A stretch of 64,000 bases of DNA from an uncultured Bacteroidia bacterium (GTDB lineage Bacteria; Bacteroidota; Bacteroidia; Bacteroidales; Prolixibacteraceae): assembly GCA_903927965.1 (NCBI GenBank), contig CAIYPA010000348.1, positions 1-64,000 of the forward strand, given 5' to 3'. The notes beneath the pieces were generated by a model that had not been told where the DNA came from, did no database searches, and saw only the letters and a program-made list of their open reading frames with translations. Both the position numbers and the translations under genes were made by a program. The first letter of the stretch is position 1. Each line of letters opens with the position of its first letter. Of this stretch, positions 1-9,047 are shown piece by piece.

Positions 1-1119
1 AACAGCATAAGCCGTACTCAGATCTTTCTTTGCAATTAAAATATTGATTGAAATCTGAGATGTTAGAACAGAACTGATATTGATTCCTGCAACATGAAGC
101 GCAGTGGTCACTTTTGCAAGAATTCCAGGTTTAGCTCCCACACCGGATCCTTTAAGTTTAAGAATCCCAAAATCTTCGCTATAGGTCACACTTTTTACTA
201 TTCCCTTTGTGACAATCTTTTCTGCACTAATAACAGAAAGTGGATTGTTTACATCCAATACACCATAAATATTAAAAATCCTAATGGGTATGTGAGGATC
301 GCTTAAAGGTTCAACAGTCCGCGGGTGAAGGATCTTCGCACCAAAATAGGCCAACTCCGCAGCCTCATTATAGGTAAGCTTCTGTATCTGAATAGGATGT
401 TCAACAATTTTAGGATCAGCACTTAAAAAACCATTCACATCTTTCCATATATCCAAAGATGACGCACCGATACAACGGGCAATGGCAGCAGCAGAATAAT
501 CACTACCGCCACGACCGAGCAACGTTGTTTTCCCTTCAGACGATATACCATAAAATCCGGGAACAACATAAATGATTTCTCCTGATAGTGATTCCCTCAC
601 CCGATTGGTTGATTTCACAAAATCAACAGATGCTGTTCCAAACTCCCCGTCAGTAATCAGACCAATGGTTTCTGGAAAAGCAACCTTAGCCTCAATTCCT
701 TCATTATTGAGAATTCCGTTAAGAAAAACAGCGGAGATGCGCTCTCCAAAAGCCAAAACCTGGTCTTCGAGTGCCGGTGAAGCATCACCCGTAAGGGCAA
801 TTCCTTGAAGTAATTTACCCAGATCTTCCAATAAATGGTTGATCTCTGAAAGAATTTTATTCCTCAACTCGGAATCCTGAATATGCAATTCAAGTGTTTC
901 CTTTTTTAAGCTATACAAATAGTTTATGGTTTTCGCAGAAACATGCTCATCATGACGTGCTTTTTCCAATGCTTCTATGAGGTAATTTGTTACACCAAAG
1001 AATGCTGATACAACAATTACGATGGGTTTATTATAATTTTTGACGACCTGAATTACCCGTCCGATATCTTCCTTACATTTAAGGTTTGATCCGCCGAATT
1101 TTACGACAGTTTTAGACAT
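1..1119 (-). CDS. Aspartate kinase (N-terminal 373 residues; gene runs off the left edge)
   Basis: Phosphorylates L-aspartate, the first step to lysine, threonine and methionine. Translating the minus strand from the ATG at 1119 gives an open frame to base 1 with no stop, so the 3' end lies outside. Visible: the N-terminal kinase motif KFGG at residues 7-10 (followed by SN where most homologues have TS), FGER in the middle, GRGGSD before the end of the kinase domain, and an ACT-like region from about residue 300 (KGSGVGAKPGILAKV). Whether it is monofunctional LysC or a ThrA fusion with homoserine dehydrogenase cannot be told, so no symbol is given. It is preceded by a strong promoter and a leader of about 230 nt. 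Confidence in the family is high. Confidence 0.92.
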   Translation of the reverse strand, partial: MSKTVVKFGGSNLKCKEDIGRVIQVVKNYNKPIVIVVSAFFGVTNYLIEALEKARHDEHVSAKTINYLYSLKKETLELHIQDSELRNKILSEINHLLEDLGKLLQGIALTGDASPALEDQVLAFGERISAVFLNGILNNEGIEAKVAFPETIGLITDGEFGTASVDFVKSTNRVRESLSGEIIYVVPGFYGISSEGKTTLLGRGGSDYSAAAIARCIGASSLDIWKDVNGFLSADPKIVEHPIQIQKLTYNEAAELAYFGAKILHPRTVEPLSDPHIPIRIFNIYGVLDVNNPLSVISAEKIVTKGIVKSVTYSEDFGILKLKGSGVGAKPGILAKVTTALHVAGINISSVLTSQISINILIAKKDLSTAYAV

Positions 1120-1208
1120 AATAAATTGATTAAATATTTGCAACTACTGAATTGTCCGATAGGACGTTGTTTTTTATGCCTCCAAACAGGTTTCAACCCG
1201 AATGAAGG

Positions 1209-1322
1209 CTATCGCATGAACATAGAAGTGGAAAGCATGAAAATTATAGAGCATAGCTGAACAGAAAAACATGGCTGTTCCCCCTTACCTTTTAGTCCGC
1301 TATAAAAACTCTTGTTGTTCAT
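1209..1322 (-). other. Possible 37-codon leader ORF in the aspartate kinase 5' region
   Basis: Within the long leader an ATG at 1322 opens a 37-codon frame (begins MNNKSFYSG, ends STSMFMR) closed by TAG at 1209. It contains a short inverted repeat, GAACAG at 1259-1264 against CTGTTC at 1275-1280. Aspartate kinase genes are often controlled by end-product attenuation or riboswitches. I see neither a lysine riboswitch core nor a run of Lys or Thr codons, so this is only a candidate uORF and may be chance. Confidence 0.2.
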
Positions 1323-1357
1323 CCTGTAAAAATAATAAAATGAATTTTAAACCGATG

Positions 1358-1389
1358 CAAACATAGTATTCTGAACTTAAATTTCCAAA
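1358..1389 (-). promoter_or_regulatory. Bacteroidota-type promoter of the aspartate kinase gene
   Basis: On the minus strand TTTG (1386-1389), a 20-nt spacer and TATGTTTG (1358-1365) match the Bacteroidota consensus TTTG-N19-21-TAnnTTTG. The -33 box lies inside the last codons of the upstream haemoglobin gene. Transcription would start near 1350, leaving a leader of about 230 nt before the kinase ATG. Confidence 0.6.
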
Positions 1390-1754
1390 TTTGAAGCTCT
1401 ATTTATCTTTGACAAAAATGCCCTGGCCATTGTATTTCCGCGAAATTTGGCCCTTTCTGCAATCATCCCTTCAAAATAATCATCTACTGTTTGAGACCAA
1501 ATGATCAACCATTGATCAAAATGGCTCTGGTTGATATTCAAACTAAAATGCATGGGAACTGGGTCACCAAAATAATCGGGACGACGTAGCAACACAGTAT
1601 GCCAGAAACGGTAAAGTTTGCGATGGTGCATATCCCATTTTCCAGCAAGTCTTTTATTAAATATGGGTCCCAGATAAGGATCTTCCTGAACCTGAGCATA
1701 AAATTTATCGACAAGGAACTGCACATCTTTCAGTGTTGATATATCATTTTTCAT
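1377..1754 (-). CDS. Group III truncated haemoglobin
   Basis: Small haem protein of the 2/2 globin family (TrHb3), likely binding O2 or NO in the cytoplasm; the physiological role is unknown for most members. The ATG at 1754 gives 125 residues, the usual length. A TTG 48 nt further upstream extends the frame but adds an atypical tail, so the ATG is preferred. The likely proximal haem ligand is His78 in the QSHFDQWL segment, with the group III helix-E region HHRKLYRFW before it. Divergent from the aldo/keto reductase gene. The 3' end overlaps the -33 box of the aspartate kinase promoter, so the two transcription units are packed tightly. Confidence 0.85.
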   Translation of the reverse strand: MKNDISTLKDVQFLVDKFYAQVQEDPYLGPIFNKRLAGKWDMHHRKLYRFWHTVLLRRPDYFGDPVPMHFSLNINQSHFDQWLIIWSQTVDDYFEGMIAERAKFRGNTMARAFLSKINRASNLEI

Positions 1755-1814
1755 TTGAAAACTATTTTTTCCAAATTTGACAATTTCTTGTAAAGCAATC
1801 AAGTTTTGAACAAC

Positions 1815-1822
1815 TATATTTG
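1815..1822 (+). promoter_or_regulatory. Candidate -7 element for the aldo/keto reductase
   Basis: TATATTTG matches TAnnTTTG about 60 nt before the ATG at 1885. No convincing TTTG sits 19-21 nt upstream (the nearest TTG gives a 24-nt spacer), so support is weak. Confidence 0.3.
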
Positions 1823-1884
1823 AGCAATATTTAGATTAGTTTTAAAATTGCATATCAGACAAGGCCAAAATTGAATGAATTATC

Positions 1885-2718
1885 ATGATAATAACTGACT
1901 TACAAGGAACTGTCAAATTATCCAACTCGGTTGAAATGCCCTATTTCGGGTTGGGAGTATTTAAAACCAAAGAAGGTACAGAAGTTGAAAATTCTGTTAA
2001 ATGGGCCCTGGAAGCTGGTTACAGGCACATTGATACAGCTGCAATTTACCAAAATGAAAAAGGTGTTGGGAATGCGGTTAAGGCGAGTGGGATTCCTCGT
2101 AATGAGCTATTTATTACGACTAAAGCATGGAACGAGAACCAACGGCAGGGAACAGTCTTAAAAGGGTTTGAAGAGAGCCTGGATCTTTTACAAACGGAAT
2201 ATATTGACCTGTACCTCATTCACTGGCCAGTAAAAGGGAATTATGAGGTAACCTGGAAAATTATGGAGGAAATCTTCCGGTCAGGTCGAGCCCGTGCAAT
2301 AGGTGTCAGTAATTTTCTTCAGCACCATCTTGAAGATATCTTTAAAATCTGCGACATTAAACCAATGGTCAACCAGGTGGAGTGCCACCCCTACCTTGTG
2401 CAACAATCATTGATCGATTTCTGTGACTTACACAATATCGTTTACGAAGCATGGAGCCCTATTATGCGTGGTGCAGTCAATGATATACCCCTTTTCCAGG
2501 AACTCTCAAAAAAGTATAAAAAGAATCCTGTTCAAATTGCACTTAGATGGGATCTGCAAAAAGGAATCGTCACAATTCCCAAATCAGTCCACAAAGAGCG
2601 GATTGTTTCCAACGCTGAACTATTTGATTTTGAAATCACAAATGAAGATATTCTGAGAATTGACAAACTTGACCGGAATGAGCGTTTCGGGTCTCATCCT
2701 GATACTTTTACATTCTGA
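1885..2718 (+). CDS. Aldo/keto reductase (2,5-diketogluconate-reductase-like)
   Basis: NADPH-dependent carbonyl reductase with a TIM-barrel fold. The catalytic tetrad is complete: Asp50 and Tyr55 in GYRHIDTAAIY, Lys80 in ITTKAW, and His113 in LIHWP. The NADPH-binding stretch IPKSVHKERI lies near residue 228. At 277 residues it has the typical length of the prokaryotic AKR5-like branch. Substrate cannot be read from sequence. It ends 8 nt before the convergent end of the large membrane protein gene. Confidence 0.9.
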   Translation: MIITDLQGTVKLSNSVEMPYFGLGVFKTKEGTEVENSVKWALEAGYRHIDTAAIYQNEKGVGNAVKASGIPRNELFITTKAWNENQRQGTVLKGFEESLDLLQTEYIDLYLIHWPVKGNYEVTWKIMEEIFRSGRARAIGVSNFLQHHLEDIFKICDIKPMVNQVECHPYLVQQSLIDFCDLHNIVYEAWSPIMRGAVNDIPLFQELSKKYKKNPVQIALRWDLQKGIVTIPKSVHKERIVSNAELFDFEITNEDILRIDKLDRNERFGSHPDTFTF

Positions 2719-2726
2719 TTATAAGC

Positions 2727-5700
2727 CTATTTTGTGGTTCCACTTTCTTTTCTAGTTAATAGCCCCGTCAGATTAGTAATTAGAACTGTTCCTCCCCCCA
2801 GTACAATGAAGAGCTTATTCAAATTATCCAGTATCGATCTGTTTGCTATAAAAAGGAAAGACAACAATCCTACCATAAAAAGCACCAGAAAAAGCTTGTA
2901 TCCTTGCCAGCTAGCACCTGTATCTCCAAGCTTCGCTTTAATCCGCAACTTTTCTTCAGGCGTAAACTTTAACAAAATATACTTCCTGAAGCTTTCATTC
3001 ATAAAACGGATACTGCAACCTTTTACAACAAACAATCCTCTATTTATCAGCATGTTGACGACTCCTTTATTCTTTATATTAATGACCATGTCCTGGGCCA
3101 TATCACTCATTACAAAAAGCTCCATGGGCGTACACGAATCCAGAATACTTTCATAGTACAGGCTGCCCAACTCCAATATTTTCTGACTTATCCGGTTTTT
3201 AAGGATAGCATGTGAGAGTTCCTTTGAGACCAGATACTCATAGAATTCCACTATTTCCGCAGAAAACCTTAAGAGATAAGTACTTGAATTCAGCTCATTA
3301 CTGATAAAATCCGATATGTCTCCATTTTGATTTTTGATGAAATCAATGTCATTGTTTTTTCCCAAAGAAATGGGTTGATTTCTATTTTCAAGGTTAGAAC
3401 CATCATAATTTTGAGGAACAAAAAACACATTTACTTTTGAAAGGATGGTTTTAAACTGTATAAACACCTGTTCCCAAGTTACAGGAGTTGTATCTGACTT
3501 AATACTCGCATTTTCGCTACTATTCGTATTGGCCTTGCCTTCAAGATAATCAAGAATTTTATAAGGAGAGATAGTGCAGTATATAAGGATCTGCTCTTTA
3601 AATTGGATTTTATCACAAATTAGGTTCATTTGTAAAATCCAGTCAGATGAAAAATAATAATTTTCGGCAAAATTTTCAATTAGAATCAATTCCTTTTTAT
3701 CAAGCAAAGCATCCCTGTCACTTTTCATTTCCTGACCCACAACACCTATGATATGTGTTTCAAATTTTTGATCAAGCAGTTTTCTAATCAATCCGAACTT
3801 ATTTTCAAATGAGGAGCCAATGACCATAAGTGACTGTCCTGAATTGATCTGAGCACAAATCCTGTTCCCAAAATTACATTCAGTGTGCATTTCAAGAATT
3901 GAAATACCAAACATCCGCCTAATGCCGAATCGAACAAGAAGGTATATGCAATAAAAAACAACAAATAAAAGTAACATGAAAAGGAGGTCAAACATTTGAA
4001 ATAATGCCAATTGATTGATTTCCCTTTCAGAACCAAATGGATTGAAGATATGTGGCTGATGATAAATTGAATTTACCCTATATGTATTAATCATCTTTGA
4101 ATCTGTTAAAGAAGGTGATAAGTAATCAAAAACGATAGTATCATTTTTTGATTGCCAGACTTGATTTTTATTCCGAAAACTTTCTTCCTCCAGGTATTTG
4201 GTTTCGACTGAAATATCATCATACATCGGTCTGAAAAAGTCGACAATGCCCTCAAAGTCATTGTTAAAATTAACAGAATAATTTTCCGACAGGTTCAATT
4301 TGGAATCAACTTTTGGGATAATTTGTGGTCCAACAAAACTTTTGAAAGTTGTACCTGTGAATTGTGAATATATACCCAGTGCAACTCTTTCGTCATAAAT
4401 ACGGCTAACAGACGGATTAAGTTTGTGATTGTGCTCCATAAGTTTGTAATAATTCCGAAGTTGCAGGTTTCGTTTATCATATTGTCTTACCAATTCCAAT
4501 TGATCGTGTTTGATTCCCCTGATCAATTCATGGTTGATCGATGCCTCAAAAATCTTTACTGAAGGCACAACGCTGAAAGTAAAAATCAATCCCGACAAAT
4601 ACAAAAGATAAAAAGTGACAGTATATGGTTTGTAAATTAGGGTAAACCCTCTTTTAAGTATAAAAAAGCATATCATTGATAACGCAATAATGAAGCTTTC
4701 AAATATTAATAGTCTATTGAAATCCGTATGATCAACTATTCCCAATGAGCTAAAATTCAACCCAATAAGTAAAATTATATTAATTAAAGCAAAGAGATTG
4801 CGGCTTTGGGATTTTATGGAGAATCCGTTTATTGCATAAATTGAATAAGGGATAACGAATAAAGTCATAACAATTCCAAAGAGAAGAGGATTCATCATAT
4901 TGATTGGACTTACAACCATTAGATAGAATATGGCAATCAATAACAGCCAAATACTCAGCACTAAATATACCTTATTGTATTTTTCCCGAACATTAAAAAA
5001 CTCCAATACCTGGTTTTTCAATGTCGATTTCCGAAACAGCCGTTTACAAAAAATAAAAGTGAAAATCAAACCAATTAAGAAAGTAGTTAGTGACGTAGCA
5101 ACCAGGAGCGTACTTACAAGAGATTGTATTTGATAAGCATATTCCCTTTTCTTATCAAACATTGTCACAAGGTACAAGGGAATAGGAGAAAGGGGGACGA
5201 TGCGGATCCGGTATGGATCATCATAATAATTTACATCCAATGTCTTTACTGCATTTGAAAAAATAGCTGCCGAAATAGCTTTATCCTGATTGCATTCGCT
5301 GATTAGATTCTCCTGCATATTCCGTTGTTTGTCAGAATGAAACCACACTGTACCATTTTCATCAATAATACAAAATTTATAATCATGAGGTAATAGTGGT
5401 TCGATTATAGAATAAAACCTGCCGGTTATTGCGATGACAGTATTGTTCAGTTCAGACTTTTTAGACAAAGCAACTTTGCTAACCCCACTTGTCACAGATA
5501 CGATTGATTCCATCCTAAATCTGCGCTTTTCGTCTTTAGGAAGTTGCCAATCATCTGGTGTCTTAAAATAATCACGGTTTGCCAACTTTGAAGCTTTCTC
5601 CTTAACCGAAAATGGTGATAATATTCCAATCTGATACCCTGTTGAATCCAACCAGAATGAATAGTCAAAATAGGGGTAATAGGAGGGCTTATGTGGATTC

Positions 5701-6893
5701 GCCATTAAAATATCGGCGCTCGAAGGAATTGGGGCTCCAGATCTATAGGCTATTGAATCATAATAACATAGTTGATTATATACACTGTTTATCTCCGCAT
5801 TAAGCGAATTATTTATTTCATTTGACAAATCTTGCAATCTCGTTTCATTTTGCCGGTCATACCAAAAAGCATTTGACACAAATAGAATAAACCAAAAAGT
5901 AAATCCCGTAATCAAATATAGCGAAATCCCGAAATTGATCAAAGTACTGGAGGACAATTGCTCAGTTGGTGACATCACCTTAAGTTTAATAAACGGTAAT
6001 CCAAGGATGATCATGCCAAGGATCATCAACATTAAAATAACGATCCAGGGTGCCATAGCCCTTTTTGCTTGATTTATCTTTTCTTTCTCTACCAGGCCAC
6101 ATACATACCATGTTTTATTTTCAACTTGCACCTGGCATACAAACATCTTGTATTGGTTGCTGGAAATATTTATTTCATAAGAAGTAACACCATTGATTGA
6201 ACCGAGTCCCGCCTTTGATATTGTTGAAAGATTAATGATACCATTTAAGTTCTCATTTGTAATGGTGTTTTCGCTTCCTGTCGGCTGGCTTTTTTCAGAA
6301 TTAATAAATGTCAGGACCGGTTTTCCAGGAAGTGTTGTAAAGACGACATTATTATCGATAATAAGAATATACTGGCTGAAAATTTCACGTTGCACAAAAC
6401 CAGACATCAATGAGTTATATTGTGCTTTAAATTCGATAGCCATATTCTTCCCGGTATCGGCTTTATTTGCAATATTCAGATTAAAGGTTAAAAAATCTGG
6501 TTTAGCTTCGGATTTGACGTTATTAATTAAATCCGCCTTGTATATTTTCCCATTTGGTCTAATTTCGGATTTAACAAATTCAAGGTCAGTATTAAAATAG
6601 CTAAGGTCCTTTTTATCCTCCAGCATCTTACTAATATCTTCTATGGTTGAATTCTTCCGATTTTGGGACAAGTCCAAAAGATGCCTGACATATTCCTTTG
6701 AATTTGTCTCCATAGATTGAACTTTCAGATTTAAGTCTTTGCTCAATTGTTCAAGTATCCGGGATTTCGTTCGAATAATATGAGCTTCCTTGCTATTCGT
6801 ATATACCTCAATATAAATGTAATAACCGATCGCAAAAAGGAGCAGGGTGGCAAAAACTATAAACAAATTAAGGTTCAATTGTTTGCTCTTCAT
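2727..6893 (-). CDS. Large multi-pass membrane protein with Cache-like sensor and degenerate ATPase-like domain
   Basis: 1388 residues; I do not recognise a named family for the whole protein. Order seen: TM1 (about 8-30), an extracytoplasmic domain to about 280, two TM helices (about 281-345), a second extracytoplasmic region resembling a double Cache domain (ANRDYFK, SVTSGVSKVALSKKS, then FCIIDENGTVWFHSD), a block of about six TM helices, a third extracytoplasmic stretch, one more TM, then a cytoplasmic domain from about 1002 to 1325 and two C-terminal TM helices. The cytoplasmic part has a P-loop-like turn VIGSSFENKFG (about 1023-1033), a Walker-B-like strand ELILIEN (about 1068-1074) and a possible winged-helix region (about 1255-1310), recalling STAND ATPases. 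The Walker A Gly-Lys-Thr is not intact, so nucleotide hydrolysis is doubtful. Likely a sensor; the output is unknown. Confidence 0.75.
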   Translation of the reverse strand: MKSKQLNLNLFIVFATLLLFAIGYYIYIEVYTNSKEAHIIRTKSRILEQLSKDLNLKVQSMETNSKEYVRHLLDLSQNRKNSTIEDISKMLEDKKDLSYFNTDLEFVKSEIRPNGKIYKADLINNVKSEAKPDFLTFNLNIANKADTGKNMAIEFKAQYNSLMSGFVQREIFSQYILIIDNNVVFTTLPGKPVLTFINSEKSQPTGSENTITNENLNGIINLSTISKAGLGSINGVTSYEINISSNQYKMFVCQVQVENKTWYVCGLVEKEKINQAKRAMAPWIVILMLMILGMIILGLPFIKLKVMSPTEQLSSSTLINFGISLYLITGFTFWFILFVSNAFWYDRQNETRLQDLSNEINNSLNAEINSVYNQLCYYDSIAYRSGAPIPSSADILMANPHKPSYYPYFDYSFWLDSTGYQIGILSPFSVKEKASKLANRDYFKTPDDWQLPKDEKRRFRMESIVSVTSGVSKVALSKKSELNNTVIAITGRFYSIIEPLLPHDYKFCIIDENGTVWFHSDKQRNMQENLISECNQDKAISAAIFSNAVKTLDVNYYDDPYRIRIVPLSPIPLYLVTMFDKKREYAYQIQSLVSTLLVATSLTTFLIGLIFTFIFCKRLFRKSTLKNQVLEFFNVREKYNKVYLVLSIWLLLIAIFYLMVVSPINMMNPLLFGIVMTLFVIPYSIYAINGFSIKSQSRNLFALINIILLIGLNFSSLGIVDHTDFNRLLIFESFIIALSMICFFILKRGFTLIYKPYTVTFYLLYLSGLIFTFSVVPSVKIFEASINHELIRGIKHDQLELVRQYDKRNLQLRNYYKLMEHNHKLNPSVSRIYDERVALGIYSQFTGTTFKSFVGPQIIPKVDSKLNLSENYSVNFNNDFEGIVDFFRPMYDDISVETKYLEEESFRNKNQVWQSKNDTIVFDYLSPSLTDSKMINTYRVNSIYHQPHIFNPFGSEREINQLALFQMFDLLFMLLLFVVFYCIYLLVRFGIRRMFGISILEMHTECNFGNRICAQINSGQSLMVIGSSFENKFGLIRKLLDQKFETHIIGVVGQEMKSDRDALLDKKELILIENFAENYYFSSDWILQMNLICDKIQFKEQILIYCTISPYKILDYLEGKANTNSSENASIKSDTTPVTWEQVFIQFKTILSKVNVFFVPQNYDGSNLENRNQPISLGKNNDIDFIKNQNGDISDFISNELNSSTYLLRFSAEIVEFYEYLVSKELSHAILKNRISQKILELGSLYYESILDSCTPMELFVMSDMAQDMVINIKNKGVVNMLINRGLFVVKGCSIRFMNESFRKYILLKFTPEEKLRIKAKLGDTGASWQGYKLFLVLFMVGLLSFLFIANRSILDNLNKLFIVLGGGTVLITNLTGLLTRKESGTTK

Positions 6894-7093
6894 ATTATGA
6901 GGTATTAGAATACTTTTAAACTTTCATTATTGAACAAAGGAAAATACTGCATAAAGAATCCAATCGATATTATGCTTAATTTCAAGCAAATATAACGATT
7001 TTCGTAAATTCCCAAGTATCCGGGAAAAATCATTCGTGAAATGATTCAAAAAAGATATTTTTAGCAAAAATAATTAAATCAAATTTTGCATTT

Positions 7094-9016
7094 ATGAAAA
7101 GAATTTTGACAGTAAGCCTATTCATCTTTTTTGCAGTCTCTGTTTCAGCGCAAAAAGAGAGGAAAGATATTGGAGATCAATACAAATGGGACTTAACCCA
7201 CTTATTTTTAAATGACAAATCCTGGGAGGAAGCTAAAAATAAAGTAGTAGCTGAAATGCCCGGAATTGATAAGTTCAAGGGCAAACTTACCAAGTCCTCA
7301 GCCGATCTTCTTGCCTGCCTTGAGTTTTCAACCAAACTGGATAAAGAGGCTTCCCTGCTATTTATTTATGCGAGCTTGAATAGCGACCAGGATACCCGTG
7401 ACATGAAATACATGGCGATGCAACAAAGCCTTCAACAAATTTTCACGGCTTATGCGACAAAAACTGCATTCATTGAACCTGAACTTTTATCAGTTGATTG
7501 GAAAACAATTGAAACTTTTATTAAAGCTGAAAAAGGTCTCAAAGTTTATGAAAAGGATTTGTATGATTTGTTTAAAAAGAAAGAACATACTTTATCAGAA
7601 CCAGAGGAGCGGATCATTGCCAGGTCATCAATGATTTCGGGTGTGGCGAATACCATTTATGGAACGTTTAAAGATGCTGAGATGCCTTCTCCTGAGATTA
7701 CCCTAAGCAATGGAGAAAAAATAAAATTAACAATATCTGCCTTTAATAAGTTAAGGACTTCCCCTGTCAGGGCAGATCGCCAAATCGCATTTGAAGCTTA
7801 TTGCAACAATTTCAATAATTTCAAAGCAACCTATGGGCAAATGCTATATGGAAATGTCAAGGAGCATATCTTTAGGGCACAAACCCGTAAATACAGCTCT
7901 GCGATTGAAGCTTCCTTATCACCGAAGGACATACCTGTAGCTGTATATCAAAGCCTGATTGACAATGTCAATAAAAACCTCCCCTCCTTTCATCGTTACC
8001 TCAATATCAAGAAAAGAATGTTGGGAGTAGACACATTAAAATACCTTGATTTGTACACATCGGTTGTAAAAGATGTCGATTTAAAATACAATTACGAAGA
8101 GGCAGGCAAAATTATTTTGGAAGCTCTTGCCCCCCTCGGCTCTGATTATACAAAAACGATAAAGAAAGCAATTGAAGAACGGTGGATAGATGTTTTCCCA
8201 GCCCAGGGTAAACGTTCGGGAGCGTACTCAAATGGAGGAGCTTTTGATATTCATCCATATATTCTTTTGAATTTCAATGAGTCCTATTCAGATGTAAGCA
8301 CATTGGCCCATGAATTGGGACACACCATGCAAAGTTATTTGTCCAATAAGAATCAACCCTATCCAAAAGCCCAATACACTACTTTTGTTGCTGAAGTTGC
8401 TTCGACATTTAACGAGGTTTTATTGTTCAATTATATGATCAAGAATGTCAAAAATGAAGACGTAAAACTCTCATTGTTAATGAATTGGCTGGATGGTTTT
8501 AAAGGGACCCTATTCCGTCAGACTCAGTTCGCCGAGTTTGAGAAAAAAATCCACGAGGAGGTAGAAAATGGGAAACCGCTCACTGGAGACCATCTTTCGG
8601 AACTTTATAAGGATATCCTTATAAAATATTACGGTCACGATCAAAACGTTTGTTATATTGATGATTACCTCAAAATCGAATGGGCTACTATTCCCCATTT
8701 CTATATGAATTATTATGTATATCAGTATAGTACGTCGTTTACTGCTTCAATTTCCCTTGCAGAAAGAGTACTGAACAAGGAACCGGGGGCACTTGATAAG
8801 TATATTAAATTCCTCTCCTCCGGTGGATCCGAATACCCCATCGAACTTCTTAAAAGTGCCGGTGTCGATATGACCACATCATCGCCCTTTGAGAAAACGA
8901 TGCAGGCAATGAATAAGGTAATGGATGAAATTGAAACAATATTGAATAAGAGCGATAAGGAAAAAAGAAATAAAGAAATGAAAAGAGCGGTTACCAAAGA
9001 AAACCGCTCTTTTTAA
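7094..9016 (+). CDS. pepF: Secreted oligoendopeptidase F (peptidase family M3)
   Basis: Zinc metallopeptidase cleaving short peptides. The zinc motif HELGH is at residues 406-410, with Glu434 in VAEVAS as the probable third ligand. The N-terminus (MKRILTVSLFIFFAVSVSAQ) is a clear signal peptide, so unlike cytoplasmic PepF this copy is probably periplasmic. Full length at 640 residues. The last dozen codons are encoded inside a transcription terminator hairpin, giving a basic tail (MKRAVTKENRSF) that is probably outside the folded domain. Convergent with ychF. Confidence 0.9.
   Translation: MKRILTVSLFIFFAVSVSAQKERKDIGDQYKWDLTHLFLNDKSWEEAKNKVVAEMPGIDKFKGKLTKSSADLLACLEFSTKLDKEASLLFIYASLNSDQDTRDMKYMAMQQSLQQIFTAYATKTAFIEPELLSVDWKTIETFIKAEKGLKVYEKDLYDLFKKKEHTLSEPEERIIARSSMISGVANTIYGTFKDAEMPSPEITLSNGEKIKLTISAFNKLRTSPVRADRQIAFEAYCNNFNNFKATYGQMLYGNVKEHIFRAQTRKYSSAIEASLSPKDIPVAVYQSLIDNVNKNLPSFHRYLNIKKRMLGVDTLKYLDLYTSVVKDVDLKYNYEEAGKIILEALAPLGSDYTKTIKKAIEERWIDVFPAQGKRSGAYSNGGAFDIHPYILLNFNESYSDVSTLAHELGHTMQSYLSNKNQPYPKAQYTTFVAEVASTFNEVLLFNYMIKNVKNEDVKLSLLMNWLDGFKGTLFRQTQFAEFEKKIHEEVENGKPLTGDHLSELYKDILIKYYGHDQNVCYIDDYLKIEWATIPHFYMNYYVYQYSTSFTASISLAERVLNKEPGALDKYIKFLSSGGSEYPIELLKSAGVDMTTSSPFEKTMQAMNKVMDEIETILNKSDKEKRNKEMKRAVTKENRSF
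8981..9015. terminator. Bidirectional terminator overlapping the pepF stop codon
   Basis: AAAAGAGCGGTT (8981-8992) pairs with AACCGCTCTTTT (9002-9013) around a 9-nt loop. There is a T-run in both directions, so it can end both pepF and the convergent ychF transcript. The left arm and loop lie in pepF coding sequence. Confidence 0.75.
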
Positions 9017-9047
9017 ATGTTATTACTTTAAAAACTGAATAATTCAG

